Origin: Lytechinus pictus
Lineage: Eukaryota; Echinodermata; Echinoidea; Temnopleuroida; Toxopneustidae
Length of the DNA stretch: 64,000 nt
Assembly (NCBI RefSeq): GCF_037042905.1
Contig: NC_087257.1
Span: forward strand, 17,437,001-17,501,000
Reading direction: 5' to 3'
The notes under the pieces were generated by a model. That model was not told the origin of the DNA. It searched no databases and saw only the letters and a list, made by a program, of their open reading frames with translations. Made by a program: the position numbers and the translations under genes. How positions within the stretch are numbered: the stretch's first letter is position 1; each line of letters starts with the position of its first letter. Shown here piece by piece: positions 46,560 to 58,100 of this stretch.

Positions 46560-48080
46560 TATTGAAATTGTAACTAATCTATTAAAAAAAAAATGCTGAA
46601 TTTATCACAAATGGTGCTTGGTACACTGGGAATTCAAAGTACCGAAAAACTTGTTAAAAATTATCCCCTCAGGCTCTTGTTAGAATGTTTTTCTTTTATA
46701 TAATATCTCATAGATCTTCGATCAACAACCTTATCATTTTTGGGAAGTAATCCCCCTATTGTTTGCTGATATCTTATTCCTCAGTTTTTTTTGTTTGTTT
46801 CATATGTATTTAAATGTTGTGTTTTTTTCCTTTCTTAGAAAAAAAGGAATGAATATAAAATAAATAATAATATTAAATAAAATTGTTACCCGACTTTTCA
46901 TACAGTGTGTGGCAAAAATAGTCAATCATGATGTATTGCCAAATAAAAACAAGGAATGAAATGGATGATAGAGGTTGAACCATTGAACTCTTCTTTAGGC
47001 CTTGGACTTTCTAATACGCATTCGGTACTGTGTAAATAGTTGGTTATTTATAATTATCTTTGCATCGCTTTTGTTGTTGTATCTTACGAATAAAATGTTG
47101 CATGCACCCACAGAATATTGACTGATAGCCTTTGTAATCTTCGTGTATATTGTACTTAATGTGTGGATGGTGGGTATGTGACGATGAGGCAAATTGACGG
47201 AGTGAGATAGGGTAATGCGCTCACAAGTGTTGGTGTTAGGTTGACATTACGTAAATATATTTGGATTGTGAGCGTGTGAGCGAGGTTTGAACAAAGGGCA
47301 CTTTTGAGGTAAAGGAGGATATTGTTTTAATTAAACAATTATAAATACAAGCCATTGTATAAAACAGAAATCATAATATGGGTCTTACGGGTGGTGAAAA
47401 CGGGGCAAGGTAGATAGAGGGAGGGAAAAGAAAAGGAAGAAAAACAATAAGGAAAAAAGTGAAATTAATTACAAGAAAAGAAAAAAAACATGAAGAAGGG
47501 TTAGCGGAATGAAAGCGGAAAAAGCAAGGGAAGAAGAGCTTGTGAGAAAGAACACATCATCCCGAAATACTATATACATTAAAATGAGTAGAATGAAAAT
47601 TTAATAAAGTAAAAGATGAAAAAATGGAAAACGAAGGTAGCATGAAAATGAGCCGAAAGCATAATTGGAAAATGAATAAACTATTGCCTATTTTTTGTAC
47701 AAAATACCCCACATCCAGACAGATTATAGGATGTGTCCCCCTCATCACACCACTTTATTCAAAAGGATGTTTTGATTAGTATATGATCACATTTGTATCC
47801 ACATTTAAAAGTCATAGACATTGGTATCATAGAATAATTCATATATAGAAGTATTATAACCGTACTTTCATGCTGCAGCCGATATAACCTTTAATTGTAA
47901 TACACTAAACGTATAGGGAATTGCCATGGCCAAAATCTCAGAAGCGCTGGAACGGAGTGACCGCGTGAGATATTTTGCATTCTTAGAATGTAAAATAGGG
48001 AAACCTTAAGCTCTTTGACTGCGTTATTTCGATTTTGTATGATGTATTTTTCTCCATCATAAAAGACCACAAAAAATTTG
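46560..48080. other. Noncoding stretch
   Basis: AT-rich and purine-rich sequence (GAAAAGAAAAGG near 47410-47530). No exon, RNA gene or paired repeat recognised. A G-run begins at 48106. Confidence 0.35.
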
Positions 48081-48535
48081 ATATATTATGTCCCACTGTC
48101 CAAAAAGAGGGGGGGGGGGACGCATCCCCCTGAGATTTCTGCCCATGAAGAAGGGCAAATTAAGAATAAAGAATGAAGTATCCGATTACAATGCAATTCA
48201 TTTAAACATTAATTTAATTTCTTCCGAATTACATTTCTTTGTTTTTAAAATTTATCATGTATTTCTTTGTTTTTTCATCTGTTTTTAGTGTTTTTTCAAT
48301 GGAATTTTTACAGACCATTTAACAACTAAATCAAACCCTAAATTAATCAAATTAATTAACTATCGAAGCAGGCATGAACAAAAACCAGCTTGTTGCAACC
48401 AAAACCAGCACCTCCTTGCCTAAGCAGGGAAAATCACTCATACGCCAACATGGAGTCACTGAGAAAGCTGAAGCGCAAACTGCATTCAACTGAAATGTGT
48501 AGATGGTGATTCATACAGATGTAGGCAACATGGAC

Positions 48536-48590
48536 AGAACCCCGGGGGGCCACTTCCATTGACGAGTGGATACCATGCGCGACCAAGGGG
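48536..48590. mobile_element. Solo end of the GACGAGTGGATACCATGCGC MITE
   Basis: CCCCGGGGGGCCACTTCCAT followed by TGACGAGTGGATACCATGCG matches the ends of the element at 16453-17007. Only one end is present, directly against a gypsy-like protein fragment. Confidence 0.6.
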
Positions 48591-48596
48591 AAAACT

Positions 48597-49150
48597 GTGG
48601 TATTCTGGGACATCGACCAGGAAATCGAGTGCCCCGCGCAAAATCATGAATGTATTGTTTGTAAACTGGTTGGTCATTTCGCACGGGTTTGCCGTTCAAA
48701 ACTGAGGTCAGATGGTTCGAGCTGGAGACAAGCCCCCATCAACCACATAGTCAACAACGACAAATTTGATACTGAGGACTGTGCAAACTTTGCAGCAAAG
48801 CATGACAATGCAAGTGTAACCTTTAATTCAGATGATGACAGTGTGATGTTCAGCGCGAGAGAAGTGGGAATGCCCTTCCTAAAAAGTTGATTAAGGTGAA
48901 CAATGTAAGGATCAATGCGCTTGTTGGATTGGGAATGTCAGTCGACATCATTGATGAGCGTACTTTTCGCTGGATGAGAGGCCGGTGCTCACCACTCCAG
49001 TTGACCCCCATTCGCGTGAGAGTGTACGCTTATGGAAGTGGCAGCCCACTTCCACTCTTGAGAAAATTCTTTGGTAAAGTGTCGACAGCGTCATCGTCGA
49101 CCAAAACTCGGTTTGTGGTGGTGCGAGGCAACAGTGGATGTGCACTCAGT
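48597..49150 (+). pseudogene. Gypsy-like Gag zinc knuckle and protease remnant
   Basis: The first frame contains a CCHC zinc knuckle, CIVCKLVGHFARVC (about 48648-48690), then DDDSVMFSAREVGMPF. After a shift the second frame reads VNNVRINALVGLGMSVDI, where retroviral-type proteases have a D-[ST]-G-A-S active site; here Asp is replaced by Gly. It continues LTPIRVRVYAYGSGSPLPLL and FVVVRGNSGCALSR. It ends abruptly near 49150, where the Tx1-like element begins. Confidence 0.7.
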
Positions 49151-50269
49151 CGGGAGCAATAGAGCTCCTCCAACTGTGACTGTGTTACATGTTCCTCTCG
49201 AATTAGATGATAATGCCGTTCGTTTTGTATTGAAAAAGTACGGGAAGGTGCTGGCAGGGAGGTTTCTAACTTTTAAGGACCGTCCAGCACTTCTCAGTGG
49301 AGTTCGACAATACCGGATGGAGGTTGAAAGTAGTATCCCTTCTTCTATAAACCTTGGAGGAAGGAATTGCTGGGTCAGGTACGATGGACAGCCCCGTACT
49401 TGCTTAAAATGTGGCCAAAATGGACACGAAGCGAAGGAGAGCCGTATTGTAAAGTGTTATAGATGCAGAAAGGAAGGACATGTGGCGAGTGCTTGCAACG
49501 AGGAGTTGGCGTGTACTACATGTGGTAAGACAGGTCACTCATACAAAGCCTATCCTATCAGCTTTGCAAGCAAACTGAAACAGCCAACGTCATGGGTTAA
49601 GGGAGAAGAAACGGTGGAAAATGGTGGCACGGCAGCCCCGCAAGATACGGCCCCACCTTCGGCACCCCTTGAGGAAAAGAAGGAGACACAAAGCTTATGT
49701 GATGATTCTCAGGAAAGTAGCACCATGACTAATCACGCTAATAAACACGATCAGGACGACAGTGAACCTAGTGATGAGGAGATGGACACCCAGCGATCCT
49801 GGGCTGCATCTGTGGAAGGGGAGAAGCTATATGATTCGCCGGCCGAAGCTACAACGCCGGCTTCAAAAGGCGCCGCCGACGTTCAGACAGAGGACAACGG
49901 GGGCAGAATCGAGCATCGTCACCAAATAGCAGTGGAAGTAAATATACTTCGAAGACGCTTTCCCGGGATCGAGTGACGGCTGCGAGAGCGATAACATCAA
50001 TTTCCAACATCATGACGGAGGAAAAAGACTGGTTTGCTTGTCCGGAACCCCAATGTAAAAACAAGTTCAGTATCTACAAGGACTTTTTGGAACACTTGAA
50101 CACTAAACATCCAAATGCAAGTACCGAACGCTTTCCCTGCCCGATGAAAATGTGCAATAATAGTTGTAATAATCCAAAGGAGTGGCTTAATCACCTCAGC
50201 TCCAAACATCCTGTCTTTGTGCGCCAGCACGATATTCAATATTTTGATAACTATTTCTTAAGTAGATAG
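49150..50269 (+). pseudogene. Tx1-like ORF1 (CCHC knuckles and C2H2-like fingers)
   Basis: Begins in VTVLHVPLELDDNAVRFVL, an RRM-like segment with YGKVLAGRF, then WVRYDGQPRTCLKCGQNGH. Three CCHC-type knuckles follow: CLKCGQNGHEAKES has Ser for the last Cys, CYRCRKEGHVASAC is intact, and CTTCGKTGHSYKAY has lost the last Cys. An acidic linker follows, with a shift near 49870-49930, then two C2H2-like fingers: CPEPQCKNKF...HLNTKH and CPMKMCNNSC...HLSSKH (about 50040-50205). It likely bound element RNA or DNA. Confidence 0.75.
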
Positions 50270-50307
50270 TCGCTGAAACATCCTCTAAAAGCATATCATT
50301 CAAGAAC

Positions 50308-52388
50308 ATGATCAGGATATGCTCAATAAATGTCCATGGTTTGAGGGATGCACGCAAATTGAAAGATGTTATGTCGTGGTTAAAAATATTGAATTTTGAT
50401 ATTTTGCTTCAGGAAACGTATTTAGGTGCCGGAGATATATATAATATCAAAAAATCGTGGAAAGGATCTGTTTTCCACTCTCCTGCACCGTTGAATCATT
50501 CCTCAGGGGTGGGTATTTTATTTTCACTGAAGATTAAATGTTCCTTTTCGCAAATTAGAAATGATAATGATGGCCGTATAATCAGTTTTATGTACTTTAC
50601 CTACTCACTCTTTTCGAGTGTGCAATGCATATGCACCCAATAATCCTATTCAACGTGTTTCCTTTTTCAGTAATATGTACTCCTATAGACAGGGGTATAT
50701 ACCATTATTTCTTGGTGGGGATTTCAATTGTGTACATTTCGAAAAAGACTGTTCCGGTATTTCTTCAAATTCATCTTGTTAAGTCGGGAAGAAGGAGCTT
50801 AACTATTTCACAAAATCGTACCATTTGATAGATGTCTGGACAAAATACGTTTCATCCAGTAATGGTCACACCTGGGTACACCCCGGGAAAAATCAAAGTT
50901 CTAGAATAGATAGAAGATAACTTTCACATTTTAGATGTTTCAAAGATTAAGTTTCCTCTATCAGATCATGATGTTATTAGTACTACTATAAGTTTTCCGC
51001 AACAAAATAATGTCAATTCGAAGTCTTATTGGAAATCAATGTTTCTATGTGTAATGTGTTTGTCAATGATTTGGAGTTTTATTATGGTACGTGGCAGACT
51101 TTGAAACCAGGGTTTACATCTTTAACAGACTGGTGGGAAGATATAAAGAAGCGTATAAAAGAGTTGTCTATTTCACACGGGGTTCGGCGAGCAAGAGAAA
51201 GATGTCTACGTTTAGAAGCCTTGCAGAACAGGTGTGTGACATGAAATAAAGATGAGATGATAAATTTACTTAGGGAAGAAAACAGGGGGGCATTTGTGCG
51301 GTCAAGAGAGAAGTATCTTGATAATAGAGAGCAGCCAGGGGGATATTTTAATAGAATAGAGAGAGCTAACTCAGAAGCGAAAGCGATAAGAGAAGTGAGA
51401 AACTCACAAGGTCACATTGTTTTGGGAGATGACATAATTACGGTATTCCATGAATTTAACAGCAAGCTGTACACACCGGATACCACAAACGATGTACAGC
51501 TACAAGATATGTTTATAAATTCACTATCAGAATGGATTGAAGATAAATCTAAGTCTATGGATAAGGCTATTGGGTTGAATGAAATAAGAAATGCACTTGC
51601 TTTAATGCCTAAGAACAAATCTCCAGGTATTGATGGTTTGCCAGTTGAATTTTATGTTCGTTTCTTTGATATGATTGGTAATGATTTACTTAGTGTATAT
51701 AATGAAATTGTCATCAATAAGTTTATGTAACACTAACAGACACAACGTACAGCGGTCATTACGCTTTTGCCAAAGAAAGGGGATCTTTTGGACCCTGCAA
51801 ATCGAAGACCCATAAGTCTGCTGACCGTTGATTATAAAGTAATATCTAAAATATTGCAGTTAAGATTGTCTAATGTAATGGGTGATGTAGTAAATAGTCA
51901 CCAAACGTGTTCTGTACCTGGTAGATCAATTCACCAGAATTTACGTTTATTACGTGATATTGTAGACTATTCAAAATTAAAAGGGAATTTGTGCGCACTC
52001 ATTTCGATTGATCAGCACAAAGCTTTTGATAAAGTAGACTGGGAGTTTATATTTAAAGTCCTGTCACAGTTAAAGTTCGGTGACTGCTTTATTTCTTGGG
52101 TGAAAATTTTATATATACGGGTATTAGAAGTTACGTTCTTGTTAACGGTCAATTCAGTGAAGAGGTGATAATTGGGCGGGGTGTAAGACAAGGGTGCCCA
52201 TTATCACCGGCCTTGTATATATTGTTTATAGAGCCATTAGCTCGATTCATCATGTCATTAAGGAAAGATATAATGGGCTTTCACATTCCCAGAGGGAGGA
52301 AAGTTTCTGTCAAACTTTTACAGTATGCTGATGATGCCACGTGTGTGGCTACGTCACAGACCGATATTGTCAATTATTTAAAATCTGC
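50308..52388 (+). pseudogene. Tx1-like ORF2: endonuclease and reverse transcriptase
   Basis: The endonuclease starts MIRICSINVHGLRD with LLQET (catalytic Glu) and, after shifts, GGDFNCVHF (about 50710-50740). The RT domain spans about 51257-52388 with MPKNKSPGIDGLP, a NRRPISLL-type motif, SIDQHKAFDKVDW, GRGVRQGCPLSPALY and the catalytic LLQYADDATCVA. Stops or shifts fall near 50640, 50900, 51244, 51730 and 52130. The thumb and 3' UTR are missing beyond 52388. Confidence 0.9.
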
Positions 52389-53014
52389 GATGCCTGGGTA
52401 TGCGGTTACGAAATTACGCAACATTATGTAAGTGTATGTCAGACCCAAAATTGCTCAAAAATGTGAATTCATGTACAAATCCAATGCAAATTGTGTATTT
52501 AGCCAAAATTCATAAATGTATCATTATTTCTACTTTTACTGATTAAAATTAATAAATTTGTCTTGTTTATGATCAGAATTAAGTCTGCAACAATTTCAAT
52601 AAAAAAAACAATAAAAAACAAAAAGTAAAAAAACAAAGAAATACATAAGAAATTAAAAAATAAAAAAAAATACATAAGAAAAAATTTGCGATACCAATTT
52701 TTTTTGATGTACATTTGATCAGAATCCTACAAAGAGTCTGAGAATAAAAAAATAACAATTTTGGGGCCATAATAAGTTAATTAGAGCAAATGTTTTATTT
52801 CATGCATAAATTAGCATAATAAATTCATTAATTTCTTTTTTTTTTTAAAGAAAAATTAATCATACAGCCTTGTAGATTTTATCGCACACTACCACTATTC
52901 AAATTTTGCGGTGCTCGTGCGATCGACGGCCAAGATCTCAGGGGTGGGGGGGGCGGAATCCGCCCCCCCCCCCTCGGCTGTGAGATGGGTCCAAATAACC
53001 AGGCTCTTTTAGGG
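52388..53014. mobile_element. TTAA-type MITE, partial second copy
   Basis: 'GTATGTCAGACC', 'AAATTGCTCAAAAATGTG' and 'ACAAAGAAATACATAAGAAA' match the MITE at 2502-3254 in the same orientation. The right end AGGCTCTTTTAGGG is followed by TTAA (53015-53018). The left quarter is missing, so it is truncated or recombined at the LINE boundary. Confidence 0.7.
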
Positions 53015-53018
53015 TTAA

Positions 53019-55085
53019 CAACACTGTTATATACACTGGTATTTTATCTCTTTAGCTTAGACGCACATAATTAGATATTATAACTGCTATTTTGTATCTA
53101 GAATATATTTAGTATGATTATTATCACTTTTATTCCATGTTAGATGTGTTTTGTTCACTAAGTAAGCGTTTTGTGTAATAGTTTATAGAATTTTAGTTCA
53201 TAAATCTGTTTAATCTTCACATGAGAAAAGTTTAGTTTAGATTGTTATAATTATTTTCCTATAATTAGGTACCATTCATTATTAGATATGTTTCTGCTTA
53301 TTTCAGGCTTGCACTACACAGTTTATACATTGTGTGCTATTTCACAAATCTTAGTTGTACATTCCTGCATCGTTTTCATGAGTCTAGGTCATAAAATTGA
53401 AGTTTATGCTAAGTGCAATTGGTATTTATAACTCCTGCTGCACCATAGCGATCGAGGTCCCTCACATAGTTACTCTTAGTCTCCATTTTCAGACATGTTT
53501 ATTTTATATCCTTTGTAAGTCACAATGTTTATATTCAGTTGTGTAATTCATTTCTTCATATTACCTTTATGTTCAGTATTATATCAATATTATATATGTA
53601 TGCTATTTTTACATTGTAGATATATTGATGTTTGAATTTTTGGATTGTGGGTCCTATTAAAATTGAAATAAAAATTATTGAGTATTAAGTGTGTATGAAA
53701 GTCAGGACACACTATATACAAAATACAGAAATAGACAAAAAATAATGAATATTAGTTAGGCCCTATCTCTGGAAAGAATCCAATTAGCTTTGAGAACAAT
53801 TGATACCACAATTTTAAAGAGTTATTATTTGCAATCCAACAGAGTATTGTTTGTAAAAAGTTTTCTTGATTTGAAGGTTCTTGGACTGAAGAAGTTAGAG
53901 ATGAGATGTATGCCAATATATGTATTGTTAACTACACATGTACTATCCCTAGCTTTATGAAGCTATATAGAAACATCACAGTTATAAAATATGGAGGGCA
54001 TTAATATTTTGCATAACATTCCTGAATTACCCCCATCATTTGCCCCTAAATGTTCAATGCATTGGTAATAACACTGTTTAATACTAAAGTCATGGATGGC
54101 GTTTAATTTCTTGTTACATTGCACGTCTGTACATTGCCCTAAATTCAAGTCATATACAAACAGGGGTGGAAACTTTCTAGGATTAAATTATAGGCCTATT
54201 ACGAGGGACATGTAATTGCATTTCGGTAAAAACTTACATTTTCTTATTAATGCTAATCTTAAAATTGTATCAGGGATGCCAACCTAGTCCCAAGAACAGC
54301 AATATTTTGAGAGATGATATAAAGGATCTTGGGAGAAAATATAGCATTTTCAATTTTATATTACATCCTATTTAGGGTAAAAAAGAGGATTTTCCATGAA
54401 ACCTGCAGTAATTTAATTAAAAACACTATATAAAATCTGCTCCTAAAACTTGCATGACTACCTTATCTACATGTAAATTTTGTTTACCTCAAAACATAAC
54501 AATAATCAACAGTTCAAACCATGGCTATATGCGGTTGCAGTTGCCCCCCCCCCCCCCCATAGAAATCTTGAAAACTTACATTTTTTTACTGAAAATTTTC
54601 ATCCCATTCCACTTTTTAAAAGGCAAAAGCACCCAAATGACAAGCTACTCTACCTCGCTTTTGAGTTTTTTCAAAAAGTTTACGCATGCTGCCGCCTCAA
54701 CGAAAAATTTCTGCATACGGCCATGGTTCAAACCAACTATTCCCTCACGAGTTAGGAATAATTGCCTAAGAATATATTCTCTAATTGGTAAACCTTTCAG
54801 TACAAATTTTTTTTTTATGTTCCTCTGCCCTGCTTTGACCAAAAATATGGCCGAGCCAGAGGGCTCACTTATTTGTTATCACATGTACATGTATATAATG
54901 CATCTGTCTTGTATTTCACACAATAATCATTTTTGCCACTTGTACAATTAAGTGATGCAAAACATGTAGAAAGTTATTTGTATTTATCACAACATATAAT
55001 GCCGACACAAAGAAATAAATAAACATGGACGGAAATTCAAAATATTTCAGTGTTACCCGCCCTCCTTCGATAGTAGAATCCCAGC
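53019..55085. other. Noncoding stretch 3' of the RING gene
   Basis: AT-rich; the right end probably includes the 3' UTR of the minus-strand RING gene, but no clear polyadenylation site is decided. A C-run lies at about 54544-54560. Open frames near 54.5 kb have no recognisable domain. Confidence 0.4.
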
Positions 55086-55127
55086 TCAATCAAGAGAAAT
55101 GTTCAGTTTCCTTGCAGACATCTTGAC
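55086..55127 (-). CDS. RING gene, terminal exon
   Basis: 42 nt encoding VKMSARKLNISLD and a TGA stop. The acceptor is CTTTTTTCAG|GTCAAG, with a good pyrimidine tract, and the phase matches the preceding donor. It is short, so confidence rests on phase and splice signal. Confidence 0.7.
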   Translation of the reverse strand, partial: VKMSARKLNISLD

Positions 55128-58100
55128 CTGAAAAAAGATAAAAATGAGAAAATATATTACACTTTTAAATTCGCAGATACTATAAGAGCAGGTTGAAGAT
55201 AAAGGTTTAAATTACAGAACAAATCTATAACTTGCGGACATCAAAACTGCTTGAGGATTATTTGACATAGCAACAGAGAAATATATGAACTGGATATTAA
55301 GCATTGTGGCTACAAAAAGCAGGCTTATAGTTATAGATGTCTCAAGGTTGTGCATAAATTAAAATCATTACAAAGTCAGCCTAATGCTGTATTTCATGGA
55401 ACCTTAGAACTACATACATCTGTTCAAGAAGGAATTAGCTTTATTTAGTGCATACAAATGGACCTTTCTGCATTTTAAAATACATGTATCTGTGGATATT
55501 TGAGGTATCGAAGCCATAATTGATATTATTTTTGATACCTCTAGGGCAAATCCCTCTCTGGCCTTGTATTTTAGTCACTGTAATTTACTTTCCTGCAATT
55601 CCTCTCAAGAAACATGCCAGACGAGTGGCTATTATTAATCATTCTAATTTTAGAGCACACTCCCCTCTCTTGCAACCCTTCTTTTTTCTTTCACAGTTAC
55701 TTACTCTCTCACAATTCCTCTCACGACATGAGCCCTATAAAACAGGCTACTTTTAGAATAATTATTTCTAATACCCTGAGCTGAAATCCCCCTAAGACAC
55801 TGTATTCTATTTTCTTTAACTTTATACTCTCTATATTCCTCTCACAAAATGAGCGCTATATAAGGTCAGTACAAGTTTTACAAAGAGTGCTTCTAAAGGC
55901 AGGGTTCCCAGCTTTTCAAGAAAACAAATTCCCTGATTTTTCCCTGATGAAGTTTGAAAATTCCCTGATAATTATTTAACCCCATTCCCAGATTCGTACG
56001 TTTTCTAAGTTGTTGCAGTGAATTACATGTATTTTCAGTATAAAAACAATCATGTAAAACTAATTAGTAGTTCCACCAGAACCAGTCATTCAATGGATGT
56101 TGTTTTGATATGCAACAAAATATATAACAGAGTCTGACTGACTACCATGCTTTTGACTTTTGGGCTGATCAAAATTCCCTGATTTTCCCCTCATTTGAGG
56201 CATTTTCCCCTGATTTCAGGTATTTTTAATCAAATTCCCTGATTTTTCCCTGACTGAAAAAAAGGAAATTAATAATTTTCCCTGATTTCCCTGATGGGCT
56301 GGGAACCCTGAAAGGCGTTCATACCCTCCTCTGACCCTGCACTTTATTCGCCATATAACTTACTTTCACAATTCCTTTCAGAAAATGAATCCTATATCTC
56401 TACAAGCTGCCATTACTGAAAACGCTTTTATTTTCGCGGGATTAATTTTTCGCGCTTGGCGGCTTGAAAACATATTCGCAGGTTCTTGAATTTGCGCTGC
56501 ACACTCCATAATTATATTTTCTGATCATAATTCTAGCTTTAAAACGGCGTAATTCAGCGTTGTTTTGATCCTGGTATGGACGGCCGAGCACCATGTAAGA
56601 ACCGGGGGGATTACGGCTCTTCAAAGTGCATGAGATCAACAAACCTGGGTGATCGACAAGACATCTTCTTAAAAAATAAACAGATCTAAACACTCACCAA
56701 TCAAACGGCAAAAGCAACTTATATTTCAAGCAAAATCATAATTCAGATACCGATCTGCGACTGTTAAAAAAATTATTGCATTGGAACAAAGTCTCGCGAT
56801 GCATATGATTTTGGAGCTCAAGCTTGCTTCCTTAAATGTTGTCCTCTATAGGCCAAATTATGCAGTCTCTTCGTCAAATATCGCATTAAATTTAGACGCT
56901 CATAAATTCGTGTTTTTAAATTCACGCTCGCCGATCTTGCCGCGAAATCCATGAAAATTTCAATTTTTACAGTACTTGTATCATTCTTCCCCCCCCCCCC
57001 CTTCCTGGCCCTGTATTCTATTCATGAAAACTTACCCTCTCCCGATTCCTCTGCATATCCCTCAGCATGGTGCGAACCATCGCCAGCTGGTCCAGTTCCT
57101 CTTTCTTCCGATCCTCCGCATCCTCCACCTGCCTCTTGTATTCCTGACGATGACCTTCCAGGTCGGCTAGTCTCTTCTCCAGACCCTTGATCTCCTCCCT
57201 CAAATGCTGCTGCTTCAGTGCGATGTTGCCCATTTGTTGCTGGGTAATAAATTGTAATTTTTACAAATGTTAGTAATAGGTTTTGAAAATTTCATTGATT
57301 TTTAGAATAAGAATTTATTTGTAAAAATGTCAAATGTCATCCAAAAATTTCACCTCCTATATATCCTACCTGAAAGGTATTATTCATAAATTTGAACAAT
57401 TTCTTTTTGTTTGCCAATATGTTGCGCACAAAAAAAGTAAAATGTCAGACTTAATCTCAACACAATATTTTTGCACATTAATATTTTGGACTTTCTACAT
57501 GAATATACTCAACTGCACATTACACAATGCAAAACAGGTGAACAGGAAACAATTATTAAGAAGATATGCAGAGGGGCACTGCTTATATGTCATGTCACAA
57601 AATCTAAATTAAAAGATAAAACTTAGTTATTCATGAACAGATTTCTGTCAAATCTTCTTGACAGAAATCTGTTCAAGAAGATTTTAGAACAAGTAAAACA
57701 TGTTCTTTACTGGTATTTGTAAAAATCAACTTGACGACAGCGTAGTCTTCCCCTTTTACTCTATGCGAAATAATAATAATCCGCTTTTATATAGCGCTTA
57801 ATACATCGGGACGAAGTGTCTTAGCACTTTACAGATATCTTATTACCCCGGTCATCGTATTCAATCAGTCATTCCCGCACATTATGTGTGCACATCCTCC
57901 ACTCCGTGGGGGTATTCCAGTCAGTCGCCGGTGAGGTGCACACACTACTGGACCAGCTACAATGACTTTCACATCCTACCGGGTACCCATTTAGCACCTG
58001 GGTCGAGTGGCAAAGAGTGGATTAACGCCTTGTCAAAGGACGCCAGACCGCAGTGGGATTAGAACACACGACCCTCTGTTTACAAGGCGAGAGTCATCCC

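Larger units (their letters stand above)
44730..46560 (+). mobile_element. Ty3/Gypsy-like fragment, copy 2 (integrase + PHD finger + TatD-like domain)
   Basis: Begins mid-integrase right next to the MITE and continues through the PHD finger, a frame starting MAEIELHA, a TatD-like hydrolase segment and a basic Pro-rich tail. Relative to copy 1 it lacks about 230 bp between the integrase end and the PHD finger (near 45210). Stops and shifts make it non-functional. No LTR or polypurine tract recognised. Confidence 0.8.
49150..52388 (+). mobile_element. Tx1/L1-like non-LTR retrotransposon, truncated at both ends
   Basis: ORF1 with zinc knuckles and C2H2-like fingers, then an apurinic-type endonuclease and a reverse transcriptase carrying YADD. 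The 5' end joins the gypsy protease remnant, the 3' end a TTAA MITE copy. Several frameshifts show it is dead. Placement in the Tx1 group rests on the ORF1 style and the RT phrase SIDQHKAFDKVDW; a tree would be needed to confirm it. Confidence 0.8.
55545..57010 (-). repeat. Intronic degenerate repeats resembling the coiled-coil exon boundary
   Basis: Four copies of an ATTCCTCT(C)-containing block, at about 55545-55618, 55670-55740, 55797-55862 and 56328-56398, resemble 57008-57070, which spans the end of the coiled-coil exon and its donor. Read on the minus strand, they look like GAGAGGAATTGTGAGAG followed by AGTAAGTAA-like sequence. The first three are about 120 bp apart. Other intron DNA, including the MITE at 55900-56310, separates the rest. 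Confidence 0.55.

Noticed and set aside
54454-54951. 165-codon plus-strand frame near 54.5 kb
   Set aside because: Composition is that of AT-rich noncoding DNA with a poly-C tract coding prolines; no domain, splice partner or second copy seen.
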